Shown piece after piece: positions 17,610-28,438 of a DNA stretch of 48,302 nt. The position numbers and the translations under genes are program-made. Source of the DNA: Chloroflexota bacterium. Lineage in GTDB: Bacteria > Chloroflexota > Dehalococcoidia > Lucifugimonadales > UBA2985. The stretch lies in assembly GCA_027622595.1 (NCBI GenBank), contig JAQBZZ010000007.1:1-48302 (forward strand). The letters run 5' to 3'. How positions within the stretch are numbered: position 1 is the stretch's first letter; every line of letters starts with the position of its first letter. The notes under the pieces are model-generated. The model worked only from the letters and a program-made list of their open reading frames with translations, searched no databases and had not been told where the DNA came from.

Positions 17610-18521
17610 ATGACTCCAATGCTAAAACGAATACTCATTGTTTTCGGCATCGGCGTGGTTGTCCTGTTAGTTGTTGGGTTCATCAATGGAGCCATAGGGG
17701 CGGCCTTTTTGGGTCGGGATGCAGGCTTCCTTCCTGCTCCCCATGTGGAGTTGGCGCCGCCAGAAGTGTTCAAGTTGGGAGGCCTGTCCGTCACGAACGC
17801 AATGCTCTCCTCATGGGTGACCACCGTTGTCCTGATACTTTTCTTTGTCGTTGGGACTCGTCGGAAGGCGATGGTGCCGAAGGGTTTGCAGAACGTGGCG
17901 GAATGGGCCATCGAGTCACTGTACAACTTCGTTGAATCGGGAGTAGGCCAGCGTTACGGTCGCTCCTTCTTTCCTATAATCGCTACCATATTCCTGTTCG
18001 TCTCGTTCAACGCATGGTTGGCGCTCATTCCTATATACCAGAGCCTGTGGGTCAGCCCTGACGGGGTTAATAAGGTCCACCTGTTGCGATCCGCCGGCAC
18101 GGACTTGAACATGCCCCTGGCCATAGCGCTGGTGTCGGCGGTGTTTGTGGAGTACTGGGGTCTGCGTGTCCACAAGATAGGGTATCTGCGGGAGTTCGTG
18201 CGCTTTGGGACGCTCTACCGCGGCCTTCGCCGTTTTTCGCTCCCTGAGATATTCAGTGGCTTAATAGATATATTCGTTGGGTTCCTGGAGCTCATCAGCC
18301 ACTTCGTTCGCATTGTCAGCTTCACATTCCGCCTCTTCGGCAACATGACAGCGGGGGAGATTGTGCTGCTCATTTCGGCTTTCCTGATCTCATTCGTATT
18401 TACGTTGCCCTTTTACGGGCTGGAATTACTGGTCGGGTTCATACAAGCGCTCATCTTCGCGGGGCTTACCCTGGCCTTTGTGATGGTGGCGGTTGCTTCT
18501 CACGGCGATGAGGCGCACTAG
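17610..18521 (+). CDS. atpB: F0F1 ATP synthase subunit a
   Basis: FVRIVSFTFRLFGNMTAGEIVLLI and GFIQALIFAGLTLAFV. Confidence 0.93.
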   Translation: MTPMLKRILIVFGIGVVVLLVVGFINGAIGAAFLGRDAGFLPAPHVELAPPEVFKLGGLSVTNAMLSSWVTTVVLILFFVVGTRRKAMVPKGLQNVAEWAIESLYNFVESGVGQRYGRSFFPIIATIFLFVSFNAWLALIPIYQSLWVSPDGVNKVHLLRSAGTDLNMPLAIALVSAVFVEYWGLRVHKIGYLREFVRFGTLYRGLRRFSLPEIFSGLIDIFVGFLELISHFVRIVSFTFRLFGNMTAGEIVLLISAFLISFVFTLPFYGLELLVGFIQALIFAGLTLAFVMVAVASHGDEAH

Positions 18522-18548
18522 TAACTGAATCAGGGAGGTGAAACTGGT

Positions 18549-18644
18549 ATGGATATCATCGTTCTGGCGGTGTTCTTGGCGATGCTGGGGATGATGGGGG
18601 CCATCCTGGGAGTGCTGATGGCTATGTACGCCCGTCAGGAGTGA
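18549..18644 (+). CDS. 31-aa single-TM microprotein between atpB and atpE
   Basis: Not in the supplied track (below length cutoff). gggaggtg SD, then ATG...TGA encoding MDIIVLAVFLAMLGMMGAILGVLMAMYARQE. Confidence 0.65.
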   Translation: MDIIVLAVFLAMLGMMGAILGVLMAMYARQE

Positions 18645-18668
18645 TGGGCGCGGGTAAACTTTACTTAG

Positions 18669-18965
<297 letters not shown>

Positions 18966-19010
18966 CCGTAGCGACGGAACCCGCTAACGTGCCCACAAGG
19001 AGGGGTTCTC

Positions 19011-19553
19011 ATGTTGCTCTCTATTCTGGCAGCCGAAGAAGAGGCTGGTGGAATCGCCGCCCTAGGGTTTGACCTCCCTAGCCTGATAGTGTATCTGGTC
19101 AACTTCACCATTCTTTTGGTGGTGCTGTACCTGTTTGCCTATAAACCCGTGCTGCGTATCATGGACCAGCGCTCTGATCGCATTAGAGAAGGACTGGAGA
19201 CAGCGGAACGGGTGAGGCAAGAGGCCGCAGTCCAGCAGGTAGAAATGGAGAAGCGGTTCGAGGAAGGCCGTCAGGAAGGTCAGGCCCTGTTGGCCCAGGC
19301 CCGTGAGATGGCTGACCGGTACCGGGAGGAGGAGAGAGGAAAAGCCCGTCAGGAGGCGGAGGCCTTCGTTGCCCGCGCCAGGGATGACATACAGCGAGAG
19401 CGGGATGAAGCGATAGACCAGGTCCGTCGTCATTTCGCCGAGTTGGCTATCCTGGCCGCGGAACGGGTGATAGAGCGCTCCCTGGACGAAAGCGCTCACA
19501 GGGACATTATTGAGAAGGTACTTGAGGAGAGTCCTAGTATCAATGGGAACTAG
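19011..19553 (+). CDS. atpF: ATP synthase subunit b
   Basis: N-terminal TM, YKPVLRIMDQRSDRIREGLETAERVRQEA, coiled coil. Confidence 0.92.
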   Translation: MLLSILAAEEEAGGIAALGFDLPSLIVYLVNFTILLVVLYLFAYKPVLRIMDQRSDRIREGLETAERVRQEAAVQQVEMEKRFEEGRQEGQALLAQAREMADRYREEERGKARQEAEAFVARARDDIQRERDEAIDQVRRHFAELAILAAERVIERSLDESAHRDIIEKVLEESPSINGN

Positions 19554-19562
19554 GGAGTAATT

Positions 19563-20102
19563 ATGCCCAGAAGGCCCTCAGCAAAGCGGTACGCTTTGGC
19601 ACTCTACCAGCTAGCCCAGGAGAAGGGTGAAGTTGAGAGATGGCAGACGGACCTGCAGGCTCTGGACGAAGCGTTGCAGGAAAGGGAGTTTGTCGCCTTC
19701 TTGGGCATGCCGAAAATCAGGCTCTCTCAGAAGATGAGCGTGGTTCGAGAGGGTCTACCGGAACTAGACCCCTTGGTGCATAATCTCCTGGGTATTCTGA
19801 TCTCCAGGGGAATGGTAGACGCATTGCCCTCTGTTAGAGAGGAGTATGACAAACTATTGGATCAACAGCAAGGTCGCGAGCAGGCGTATGTGATAAGCGC
19901 GGTGCCTCTGGAAACAGGACACCGGGATCGCTTGGCCCGTTACCTTGGCGAACTGGTTGGCAAGGAGATAGAGCTCACCGCCACCGTGGACGCAAGTCTT
20001 GTGGCTGGGCTGGTGGTACGGGTGGGGGACAGGCTCATCGACGGCAGCGCCAGTGCCAGGCTCCGGGACTTGAAGAAATCTTTGGGTAGATCAGCTTACT
20101 AG
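19563..20102 (+). CDS. atpH: ATP synthase subunit delta
   Basis: AKRYALALYQLAQEKGEV...VVRVGDRLIDGSASARLRDLKKSL. Confidence 0.92.
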   Translation: MPRRPSAKRYALALYQLAQEKGEVERWQTDLQALDEALQEREFVAFLGMPKIRLSQKMSVVREGLPELDPLVHNLLGILISRGMVDALPSVREEYDKLLDQQQGREQAYVISAVPLETGHRDRLARYLGELVGKEIELTATVDASLVAGLVVRVGDRLIDGSASARLRDLKKSLGRSAY

Positions 20103-20136
20103 AGTGGTTCCCTAATCTCTCGCTAGAGGTAGAAAT

Positions 20137-21648
20137 ATGGCAGTTCGCGGACAGGATATTACATCGGTAATCAAACGCCAGATCCAGGAGTTCGGCGGCG
20201 AAGTCACAATGGTGGATGTTGGTACCGTGGTGGAGGTGGGAGACGGTATCGCCCGTATTCAGGGTCTGAGCGGAGCTCGCTACACCGAGCTTGTGGAGTT
20301 TCCTGGTGACATTATGGGCATCGCCCTGAACCTGGAAGAGGACAGTGTTGGCGTGGTCATTTTGGGGGACGACTCTCAGATTAAAGAGGGGGACGAGGTA
20401 CGCTCCACAGGCCGCATTGTGGAAGTGCCTGTGGGAGAGGGCCTTCTGGGCCGTGTGGTGGATGCTCTGGGCCGTCCCATAGATGGCAGGGGCGCGATAA
20501 AATCGGAGAAAAACAGGCCTGTGGAGAGAGTGGCTCCCAACGTGGTCATGAGAAAGTCTGTGAACCTCCCTGTGCAGACGGGTATCAAGGCCATTGACGC
20601 CATGATTCCCATAGGCAGAGGGCAGCGGGAACTCATCATCGGAGACCGCTCAACCGGCAAGTCGGCCATAGCCCTTGACACCATAGTAAACCAGAAGGGT
20701 GGCGATCTCATATGCATCTATGTGGCCATTGGCCAGAAGGCGAGTAAAGTCGCCCAGACGGTGGCTACACTGGAAGCGCATGGAGCCATGGAGCATACCA
20801 TTGTGGTGGCGGCCAACTCTGCCGACCCTGCTGCTCTGCAGTACGTTGCTCCCTTCGCGGGCTGTGCAATGGGCGAGGAGTTCATGGAGCAGGGCAAGGA
20901 TGCTCTGATTATCTACGACGACCTGTCCAAGCACGCCTGGGCCTATCGGCAGATATCTCTGCTGCTCCGACGACCTCCCGGACGGGAGGCATACCCCGGA
21001 GACGTGTTCTATCTGCACAGCCGTCTACTTGAGCGGGCGGCCAAGTTGGATGACGAGTTCGGCGGGGGTTCGCTCACCGCTCTGCCCATCATCGAGACCC
21101 AGGCCGGAGACGTGTCCGGCTACATACCAACCAACGTAATCTCCATCACCGATGGCCAGATATACCTGGAGACCGACCTGTTCAACGCCGGTATACGGCC
21201 GGCGGTTAACGTGGGTCTTTCGGTCTCCCGGGTAGGAGGCTCGGCCCAGACCAGGGCCATGAGGCAGGTGGCAGGCCGTCTTCGCCTTGACCTGGCCCAG
21301 TACCGTGAATTGGTGACCTTCGCCCAGTTCGGCACCTCCGACCTGGACGCTGCCACCAGGTCCCAGTTGGAGCGGGGACAGCGTATAACAGAGGTACTGA
21401 AGCAACTGCAGTACCAGCCAATGTCTCTGGAGAAGCAGGTTACCATAATGTACGCCGTCATCAATGGATACCTGGATGATGTGGCTGTCGACAAGGTAAA
21501 TGCCTTCGAGGAGTCTTTCCACCGTTACATGCAGGGTGCTAAGGCAGACCTGCTGAAGTCCATCGTGGAAAAGAGGGAGCTGGACGCGGAGATTACCGAA
21601 GCCCTTGTCAGCGCCATCACGGAATTCAAGAGGACGGTGCCTTACTAG
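20137..21648 (+). CDS. atpA: ATP synthase subunit alpha
   Basis: [38 protein letters not shown]...[30 protein letters not shown]. Confidence 0.97.
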   Translation: MAVRGQDITSVIKRQIQEFGGEVTMVDVGTVVEVGDGIARIQGLSGARYTELVEFPGDIMGIALNLEEDSVGVVILGDDSQIKEGDEVRSTGRIVEVPVGEGLLGRVVDALGRPIDGRGAIKSEKNRPVERVAPNVVMRKSVNLPVQTGIKAIDAMIPIGRGQRELIIGDRSTGKSAIALDTIVNQKGGDLICIYVAIGQKASKVAQTVATLEAHGAMEHTIVVAANSADPAALQYVAPFAGCAMGEEFMEQGKDALIIYDDLSKHAWAYRQISLLLRRPPGREAYPGDVFYLHSRLLERAAKLDDEFGGGSLTALPIIETQAGDVSGYIPTNVISITDGQIYLETDLFNAGIRPAVNVGLSVSRVGGSAQTRAMRQVAGRLRLDLAQYRELVTFAQFGTSDLDAATRSQLERGQRITEVLKQLQYQPMSLEKQVTIMYAVINGYLDDVAVDKVNAFEESFHRYMQGAKADLLKSIVEKRELDAEITEALVSAITEFKRTVPY

Positions 21649-21738
21649 CGCGATACCTAATGTCCTTCTGCGTGAAGCGAGGCATTTAGGCCCACCGCCA
21701 CGTTCAGAGGGCAATGGTAATCTGTCTAGGGTAGTAAT

Positions 21739-22602
21739 ATGGCTAACATACGAATCATAAAACGCCGCATTCGCAGTGTGCAGAACACTGCCAAGGTCAC
21801 GAGCGCCATGGAGATGATCGCTGCCTCCAAAATGCGGCGTTCCCAGCAGCGGCTCCTGGCGGGTCGTCCATACTCGGATACCATGCTTGAGCTCATGGGT
21901 CATCTGGCAGCCCAGATTGGGGATAATGGAGACGACGTTCACCCTCTGCTGCGTCGCCGTGAGGTCAAACGCATAGAGGTAATCCACATCACTCCCGACC
22001 GCGGACTCTGTGGCGGCCTCAACTCAAACCTGAACCGGTTTACCGGGCAGTTCCTGTTGGATCATGATGTGCTGGCAAGCGTGATTCCGGTTGGCAGGAA
22101 GGGTCGAGACTTCATGGTACGCTCCAGCCGGGACGTGCGGGCCGTTTTTGTAGACCAGGGGGACCGTCCGACTCTGTTGGATACCCTGCCCATTGCCCAT
22201 CTGGCTATTGAGGACTACGAAAGCGGGTATGCTGACGAGGTCTACGTTTCATACGGCCGTTTTGTGTCCACAGTGGTGCAACGGCCCACCATGCAGAAGC
22301 TCCTTCCAGTTGAGCCGGTACAGATGGAATCCAACATGATGAGCGGCTATATCTACGAGCCAAACTCGATGCAGGTGCTCGGTTCCATTCTGCCGCGCTT
22401 CGTGGAGATGCAGATATATCATGCCATCCTGGAATCCATAGGCAGCGAGCAGTCGGCCCGCATGGTCGCCATGCGTAACGCCACGGATAGCGCCAACGAT
22501 ATGATACAGAGCCTCACCCTGCTGATGAATAAGATGCGCCAGGAGTCCATTACCACGGAGCTTCTGGATATCGTGGGAGGGGCGGCGGCCCTTGAAGGGT
22601 AA
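21739..22602 (+). CDS. atpG: ATP synthase subunit gamma
   Basis: IKRRIRSVQNTAKVTSAMEMIAASKMRRSQ...TPDRGLCGGLNSN. Confidence 0.95.
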   Translation: MANIRIIKRRIRSVQNTAKVTSAMEMIAASKMRRSQQRLLAGRPYSDTMLELMGHLAAQIGDNGDDVHPLLRRREVKRIEVIHITPDRGLCGGLNSNLNRFTGQFLLDHDVLASVIPVGRKGRDFMVRSSRDVRAVFVDQGDRPTLLDTLPIAHLAIEDYESGYADEVYVSYGRFVSTVVQRPTMQKLLPVEPVQMESNMMSGYIYEPNSMQVLGSILPRFVEMQIYHAILESIGSEQSARMVAMRNATDSANDMIQSLTLLMNKMRQESITTELLDIVGGAAALEG

Positions 22603-24048
<1,446 letters not shown>

Positions 24049-24060
24049 GGGGGAGATAAA

Positions 24061-24381
24061 ATGGAGTTCATGGCACGGTCGCCCAGAAATAAGCCGGACG
24101 TGGTCGAGGTGCGCTATGACTGCGCATGTGGGTGCAAACCCCGTGCACGCTATCAACGTGGCACCGACGAGGCCAACCACGAGCATTGCTGCTGCGGACT
24201 TGTCCACTTTGTGGGAGTTCAGGCGGAAGAGCGGTTGAAAACCTACCTGGATGAACGGTCATCCCAGGGCCTAGATGCCGAGGTGGGCGCGTACTCCATA
24301 CACAGCCAGCATGTGGAGGCTCCGTGGGGTGAGCCGGTGTCGGTGGTCTACGCCGTGCCTGAGATACCAAAACCCCATTAG
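24061..24381 (+). CDS. Cys/His-rich hypothetical protein inside the atp operon
   Basis: 106 aa, YDCACGCKPRARYQRGTDEANHEHCCCGLVHFVG; begins 12 nt after the atpD stop. Confidence 0.7.
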   Translation: MEFMARSPRNKPDVVEVRYDCACGCKPRARYQRGTDEANHEHCCCGLVHFVGVQAEERLKTYLDERSSQGLDAEVGAYSIHSQHVEAPWGEPVSVVYAVPEIPKPH

Positions 24382-24526
24382 CAGGGTGATGAAGCAATGG
24401 GGAGTACAGAGGGGCGAAGCCCTTCTGCCGGGAGTCTGAGGGTGTCCCTCAGACATAATTCCTTCCCCCTTCCTGGCTAGGAAGGGGGTCAGGGGGATGG
24501 TCGAAGGAGTTTTTCAGCACCCTGTT
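24381..24526. repeat. Compound hairpin intergenic repeat element
   Basis: GTCTGAGGG-TGT-CCCTCAGAC (24434-24454), CCCCCTTCCT-GGCT-AGGAAGGGGG (24465-24488), flanking CAGGGTG...CACCCTG. Confidence 0.65.
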
Positions 24527-24576
24527 AGGGCAGAGTTTCCGAGCATCGTGAATAGGCAAGAGATGGAGGCGGTAGC

Positions 24577-24942
24577 ATGAGTGGTAAGCATTATCTGTGT
24601 AGACTTGTTAAGCGACTGGATGGGAAGGAAGTTGTCACTTGGCCTAAATTAGGTTCAATGTATCCTCATGGACAGAAGACCTTAAAGAATAGCAATACCT
24701 TGGAGGGCGCGATTGCGGAGGCGAAAAAGTTTAACATTGACTTGCCACCTGAGGTAATAGGACTGGTTGTTGCTGAATACCCAGCTAAGGTGGACAATAG
24801 GCTTTACACTACGTCCAGTCATAAACTGACTTTCCGTCATTCAATGAGGCCTGTAGGTAAAACTGAGTGGAAAGTGTTTATCAACAGAAACAGTGAGACG
24901 TTCGAATTAGACTCCAAGCACATGATTCTCGGCAAAGTATAA
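24577..24942 (+). CDS. Hypothetical protein (121 aa)
   Basis: ORF MSGKHYLCRLVKRLDGKEVVTWPKLGSMYPHG...; preceded by gatggaggcggtagc; visibly less GC-rich than neighbours. Confidence 0.55.
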   Translation: MSGKHYLCRLVKRLDGKEVVTWPKLGSMYPHGQKTLKNSNTLEGAIAEAKKFNIDLPPEVIGLVVAEYPAKVDNRLYTTSSHKLTFRHSMRPVGKTEWKVFINRNSETFELDSKHMILGKV

Positions 24943-24987
24943 GCATGAATGAGGTAGTCAGGAAACCATAGTGGGGAGCAGCTAGTT

Positions 24988-25428
24988 ATGGCACCGATGA
25001 AACTTGAGATAATCACAGCAGAGCGGGTGGTCTACTCCGACGAGGTGGATGTGGTGGTGGCTCCGGGGGTTGAAGGAGAGTTGGGCATTCTACCCCATCA
25101 CGCGCCCCTGATGACCGTGCTGCTGCCCGGTGAGATTACGATTCGTAAAGGTGGTGAGCAGACGTATTTGGCTGTGAGCGGAGGCTTCCTGGAGATGATG
25201 GCAAACACGGTCACCATACTGGCAGACGCCGCCGAACGCTCTGATGAGATAGACGAAGTTCGGGTCCAAGAAGCAATGAAGAGGGCTCAGGAACGAGTGG
25301 CGATGCGCTCTTCAGATATGGACTTGGAGAGAGCCGTGAACTCTATACGCCGCTCTCAGGCCAGGCTGAAGGTGGTGCAGCGTCGCCGCTCCAGACCTTC
25401 GCCGCCTCCGGGTCAGACACAACCGTAG
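24988..25428 (+). CDS. atpC: ATP synthase subunit epsilon
   Basis: MKLEIITAERVVYSDEVDVVVAPGVEGELGILPHHAPLMTVLLPGEI. Confidence 0.95.
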   Translation: MAPMKLEIITAERVVYSDEVDVVVAPGVEGELGILPHHAPLMTVLLPGEITIRKGGEQTYLAVSGGFLEMMANTVTILADAAERSDEIDEVRVQEAMKRAQERVAMRSSDMDLERAVNSIRRSQARLKVVQRRRSRPSPPPGQTQP

Positions 25429-25544
25429 TGTATCTAGGGCAAGTCGTCCTTAGTTCGTATGGTTCGACAAGCCCGACTTCATCGAGTTCACCACGAGTTG
25501 GGGAATAGACTTCACTTGCCAGACCAACGCACCGTGAGCCAAAT

Positions 25545-25568
25545 GTGGGTGCAGGGCACGCCCTGCTA
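25545..25568 (-). repeat. Stop-codon-linked palindrome, copy 2 (minus)
   Basis: Minus strand TAGCAGGGCGTGCCCTGCACCCAC; TAG is the rex stop codon. Confidence 0.7.
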
Positions 25569-26210
25569 GTCTGACTTCAGGTAATAGGTCATCGACTGAA
25601 GGGCCAGGATGGGGTCTACGTTGCGCACTCGCACACCCTCTGGGACCTGTGGGCCCGTGGGGGCATAGTTGAGGATAGCCTTAACTCCACACCTCACCAG
25701 CTGGTCTATAACCTCCTGGGCTTTTGTGGCGGGAACGGCAACGATGCCGATTCGGATGTCCTGTTCCTTTATAGTGCGTTCCAGTTCTACGATGGGCTGC
25801 ACCACCAGCGAGCCGATCGTCTCCCCAATCTCGCTGGGGGCTGTATCAAATGCGGCCACAACATTGAATCCCTCAGGCGTGAATCCAGGGTAGTTAATTA
25901 TGGCCCTGCCCAAACGTCCCACACCTACCAGACAGCTGTTCCACTTTCTTTCCAGTCCAAGGACTTGGCGTAGCTCCCCAAGGAGGTAGCCAACGGGATA
26001 GCCGCGGCCCTGCTTACCGAATCGTCCAAAGTAGCTCAGGTCCTTGCGGATCTGAGCGGGTGTCATCTGAAGCTGTATGCCCAACTGCTGGGAACTGACC
26101 ACCACCACCTTCTGTCTAAACAGTTCACCAAGCGCGCGCACGTACTGAGGAAGGCGGAGTACCACAACCTCAGGAACATCGTCTGTTATGTCAGTGGGTT
26201 TGCTTGGCAA
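25566..26210 (-). CDS. rex: Redox-sensing transcriptional repressor Rex
   Basis: VSSQQLGIQLQMTPAQIRKDLSYFGRFGKQGRGYPVGYLLGELRQVL...LVGVGRLGRAIINYPGF. Confidence 0.95.
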   Translation of the reverse strand: MPSKPTDITDDVPEVVVLRLPQYVRALGELFRQKVVVVSSQQLGIQLQMTPAQIRKDLSYFGRFGKQGRGYPVGYLLGELRQVLGLERKWNSCLVGVGRLGRAIINYPGFTPEGFNVVAAFDTAPSEIGETIGSLVVQPIVELERTIKEQDIRIGIVAVPATKAQEVIDQLVRCGVKAILNYAPTGPQVPEGVRVRNVDPILALQSMTYYLKSD

Positions 26211-26352
26211 GACGGGACCTCTCCTCCGTCTCTTCAGCCGCTCCCGTGTGGAGAGTTTGAATACATGGAACCGTCCTCTGCTCCGCCCTTATCTCGACAT
26301 TTCTGGGGGCCCTCACTAAGCTGAAGGCAGCCTGACAATGTGATTTTAACAC

Positions 26353-26371
26353 TTGTGAAAATATTCATCAA
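26353..26371. promoter_or_regulatory. Possible Rex operator upstream of rex
   Basis: TTGTGAAAATATTCATCAA, imperfect match to the Rex site TTGTGAANNNNTTCACAA, about 145 bp upstream of the rex start. Confidence 0.4.
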
Positions 26372-26651
26372 GCGAGGTGATGAGCCGGAGACTAAATTGG
26401 GATCGCGGGATATGAACCCTACTATCTCCTCAGACCAAGCTCAATATCGATGTCTGTGCGGAGTTTCGAAACCCAGACCGGGCTTCCAGCCATAGCGTCG
26501 TATCCTCAAGCGGCGGTTGAAGGGAACCCGGTCCCTCCATTGAATGCCGCATCCAGGGTGGACAGCGCACGGTATAACCCCCGTATTAGGCCAACTACCT
26601 GTAGCATGCTGACTCCGGGTTAGGCATTGAATCCTTTATGGTTAATATCGT

Positions 26652-28181
26652 TCAACTCTCGGCTTGCGCCGCAGCCCTTTTGGACTGCAGGTATGCGAGT
26701 GCCCCGAGGATGATCAGCAGGATGCCAAGGCCTATGGCCAGCCGCGGTAGGCTGGTACCGTAGAAGCGAAGGTCCTTCGCATCGCCTTTGGCCGCCTCTA
26801 TCTGAGTATCCACGGTTTCCTGGGTATATTCGATGTCGCTGACAAAGAGAGTGCTCTTTCTTCCTGGGGCGCTGACCAGACTCACCGTCGTGGAGTGGTC
26901 TTCAACGTCAACGACTCTGCCGCTGAGGGGTTCCACCCTGATGGTGATGTTAGAGTCCACCATGTAGGGGCCTATGTCGCCCTCTTCGGCCGGCATCAGA
27001 AGGTCCGCCACGTCTATCTTGAGAACGTATACTTCAAGGCCGTGGAACTGCTCGGTGGACACATAGCTTGCGTCCAGAGGCTGCCGTGCGGCGCTCACCC
27101 ATGTGGGATACACAACGTCCTTGTCAACGCCGAAGGGGAAGGCCAGACCGTCTGTGCGTCCACCCTCGGTTCCCTCAAGATAGACCTTATCGCCCCTGTC
27201 CACTACCAAATTCGCGTTGCTCTTTGGGAATGCCGGCAGTTCTTGATCTGTGCCTGCCAGGGTGGTAGTTACCTGCTCGTTGATGGAAATCTTGTCGCCG
27301 TCTGTGCCTGTGGCTGTCCTCACACGGTGAATCAGGACTGGTATCTGGATGACGGGGAAAGCCGTTGGGTCGCCAAGAAGCCGCATAGTCCTTGGATCGA
27401 CCACCAGTTGAAGCGATGCGGGGTCTGCCAGCAGTTGCTGCACGGTTGTGTCTGCCAGAAGCAGAGGCACAACGGGGTTTGCGAGCACTCCCTGGGCGGA
27501 GGGATTGAGAAGCAGTTGGAGTGCCGTCGGGTTGGCCAGGAGCAGTTGAATAACCGGGTCGGCCAGGATGGCCTGGACAACGGGGTCGGTGGACTGCGCT
27601 GCCGCTACGGGGTCGGCCATCTCAGGGGGATAGTCCTGAGTCGTGCTGAGTAGGCTTATGATTCCACTGAAGCTGGCGTCCGCGCCGATTGGAAGATGTG
27701 TGGCAACACACGCGCGCCCGAAGCGCTGCTGAAGCGCATCCAGCGTCCTCGTAAAGTCGGCGTTCTCCCTGTCCATTTTGTTGACAAAGACAACACGAGG
27801 CGTCGATTGCTTGTCCAGGAGGTCCCAAACCTGCTCCGTGCCCACCTCTATACCGGAAGGAGCGGCCACCAGCACCACACCACCATCAGCCACCCTGAGT
27901 CCCGCAACGACTTCGCCAAGGAAGTCGGCATAGCCGGGTGTATCTATGACGTTGATTTTGTAGTTGTTCCAGAGGCAGGGGAGCAGGGATATCTGGGTGC
28001 TGCTGCCTCTCTTCACCTCTTCCGGCTCGTAATCGGAGGTGGTAGTGCCATCTTCTACGCGCCCCATTCTGGAGATGGCACCGGTGGCGAAGAGGAGAGA
28101 TTCTGCGAGCGAGGTCTTTCCGGCACCACCATGGGAGAGGAGTACAATGTTTCTCAACTGCTCTACCGTAGGATTCTGCAT
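26652..28181 (-). CDS. Chimeric protein: truncated EF-G-type GTPase domain + eight 9-aa repeats + DUF3068-like domain with C-terminal TM
   Basis: SHGGAGKTSLAESLLF, DTPGYADFLGEV, VNKMDREN, then 8x nonapeptide ending ADP/ANP, then a DUF3068-like C-terminus ending LAIGLGILLIILGALAYLQSKR; ATG 28181 preceded by aaaggagg. Confidence 0.85.
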   Translation of the reverse strand: MQNPTVEQLRNIVLLSHGGAGKTSLAESLLFATGAISRMGRVEDGTTTSDYEPEEVKRGSSTQISLLPCLWNNYKINVIDTPGYADFLGEVVAGLRVADGGVVLVAAPSGIEVGTEQVWDLLDKQSTPRVVFVNKMDRENADFTRTLDALQQRFGRACVATHLPIGADASFSGIISLLSTTQDYPPEMADPVAAAQSTDPVVQAILADPVIQLLLANPTALQLLLNPSAQGVLANPVVPLLLADTTVQQLLADPASLQLVVDPRTMRLLGDPTAFPVIQIPVLIHRVRTATGTDGDKISINEQVTTTLAGTDQELPAFPKSNANLVVDRGDKVYLEGTEGGRTDGLAFPFGVDKDVVYPTWVSAARQPLDASYVSTEQFHGLEVYVLKIDVADLLMPAEEGDIGPYMVDSNITIRVEPLSGRVVDVEDHSTTVSLVSAPGRKSTLFVSDIEYTQETVDTQIEAAKGDAKDLRFYGTSLPRLAIGLGILLIILGALAYLQSKRAAAQAES

Positions 28182-28366
28182 GAGCGATCCTCCTTTGCGG
28201 TTGATACCCCGGTTCGGTATATTACCTCTATGGAGACGGTGAGCAGGCTTTTCCGTGGTTTGCAGTCGGCTCACCCCCTGAGCCCCTAGGCTACATTTTA
28301 GACAAAAGACCGCCTACTATGCAATGCCTACCTTTAATTCCCTTTAATTCCAAGGTTGAGGAAGAG

Positions 28367-28396
28367 TTGTCAGCGGCTCTGGGTTGAGCGTATCAT
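28367..28396 (+). promoter_or_regulatory. Candidate promoter for the PD40 lipoprotein
   Basis: TTGTCA - 18 nt - TATCAT. Confidence 0.4.
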
Positions 28397-28438
28397 TCCT
28401 TTGTGATTTTTTGTAACCTGGGGAGGTTGGCGAACTTC

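Noticed and set aside
21025-21987. 320-aa minus-strand ORF over atpA/atpG
   Set aside because: Antisense to conserved ATP synthase genes.
26211-26651. Possible ncRNA in the 440-bp gap between rex and the chimera
   Set aside because: Only short weak hairpins seen (for example GGGAACCCGGTCCC); no recognised RNA class or strong terminator, so not called.
26895-28289. Plus-strand ORFs of 252 and 197 aa opposite the GTPase chimera
   Set aside because: Antisense shadow of a strongly supported minus-strand gene; compositions show no recognisable domain.
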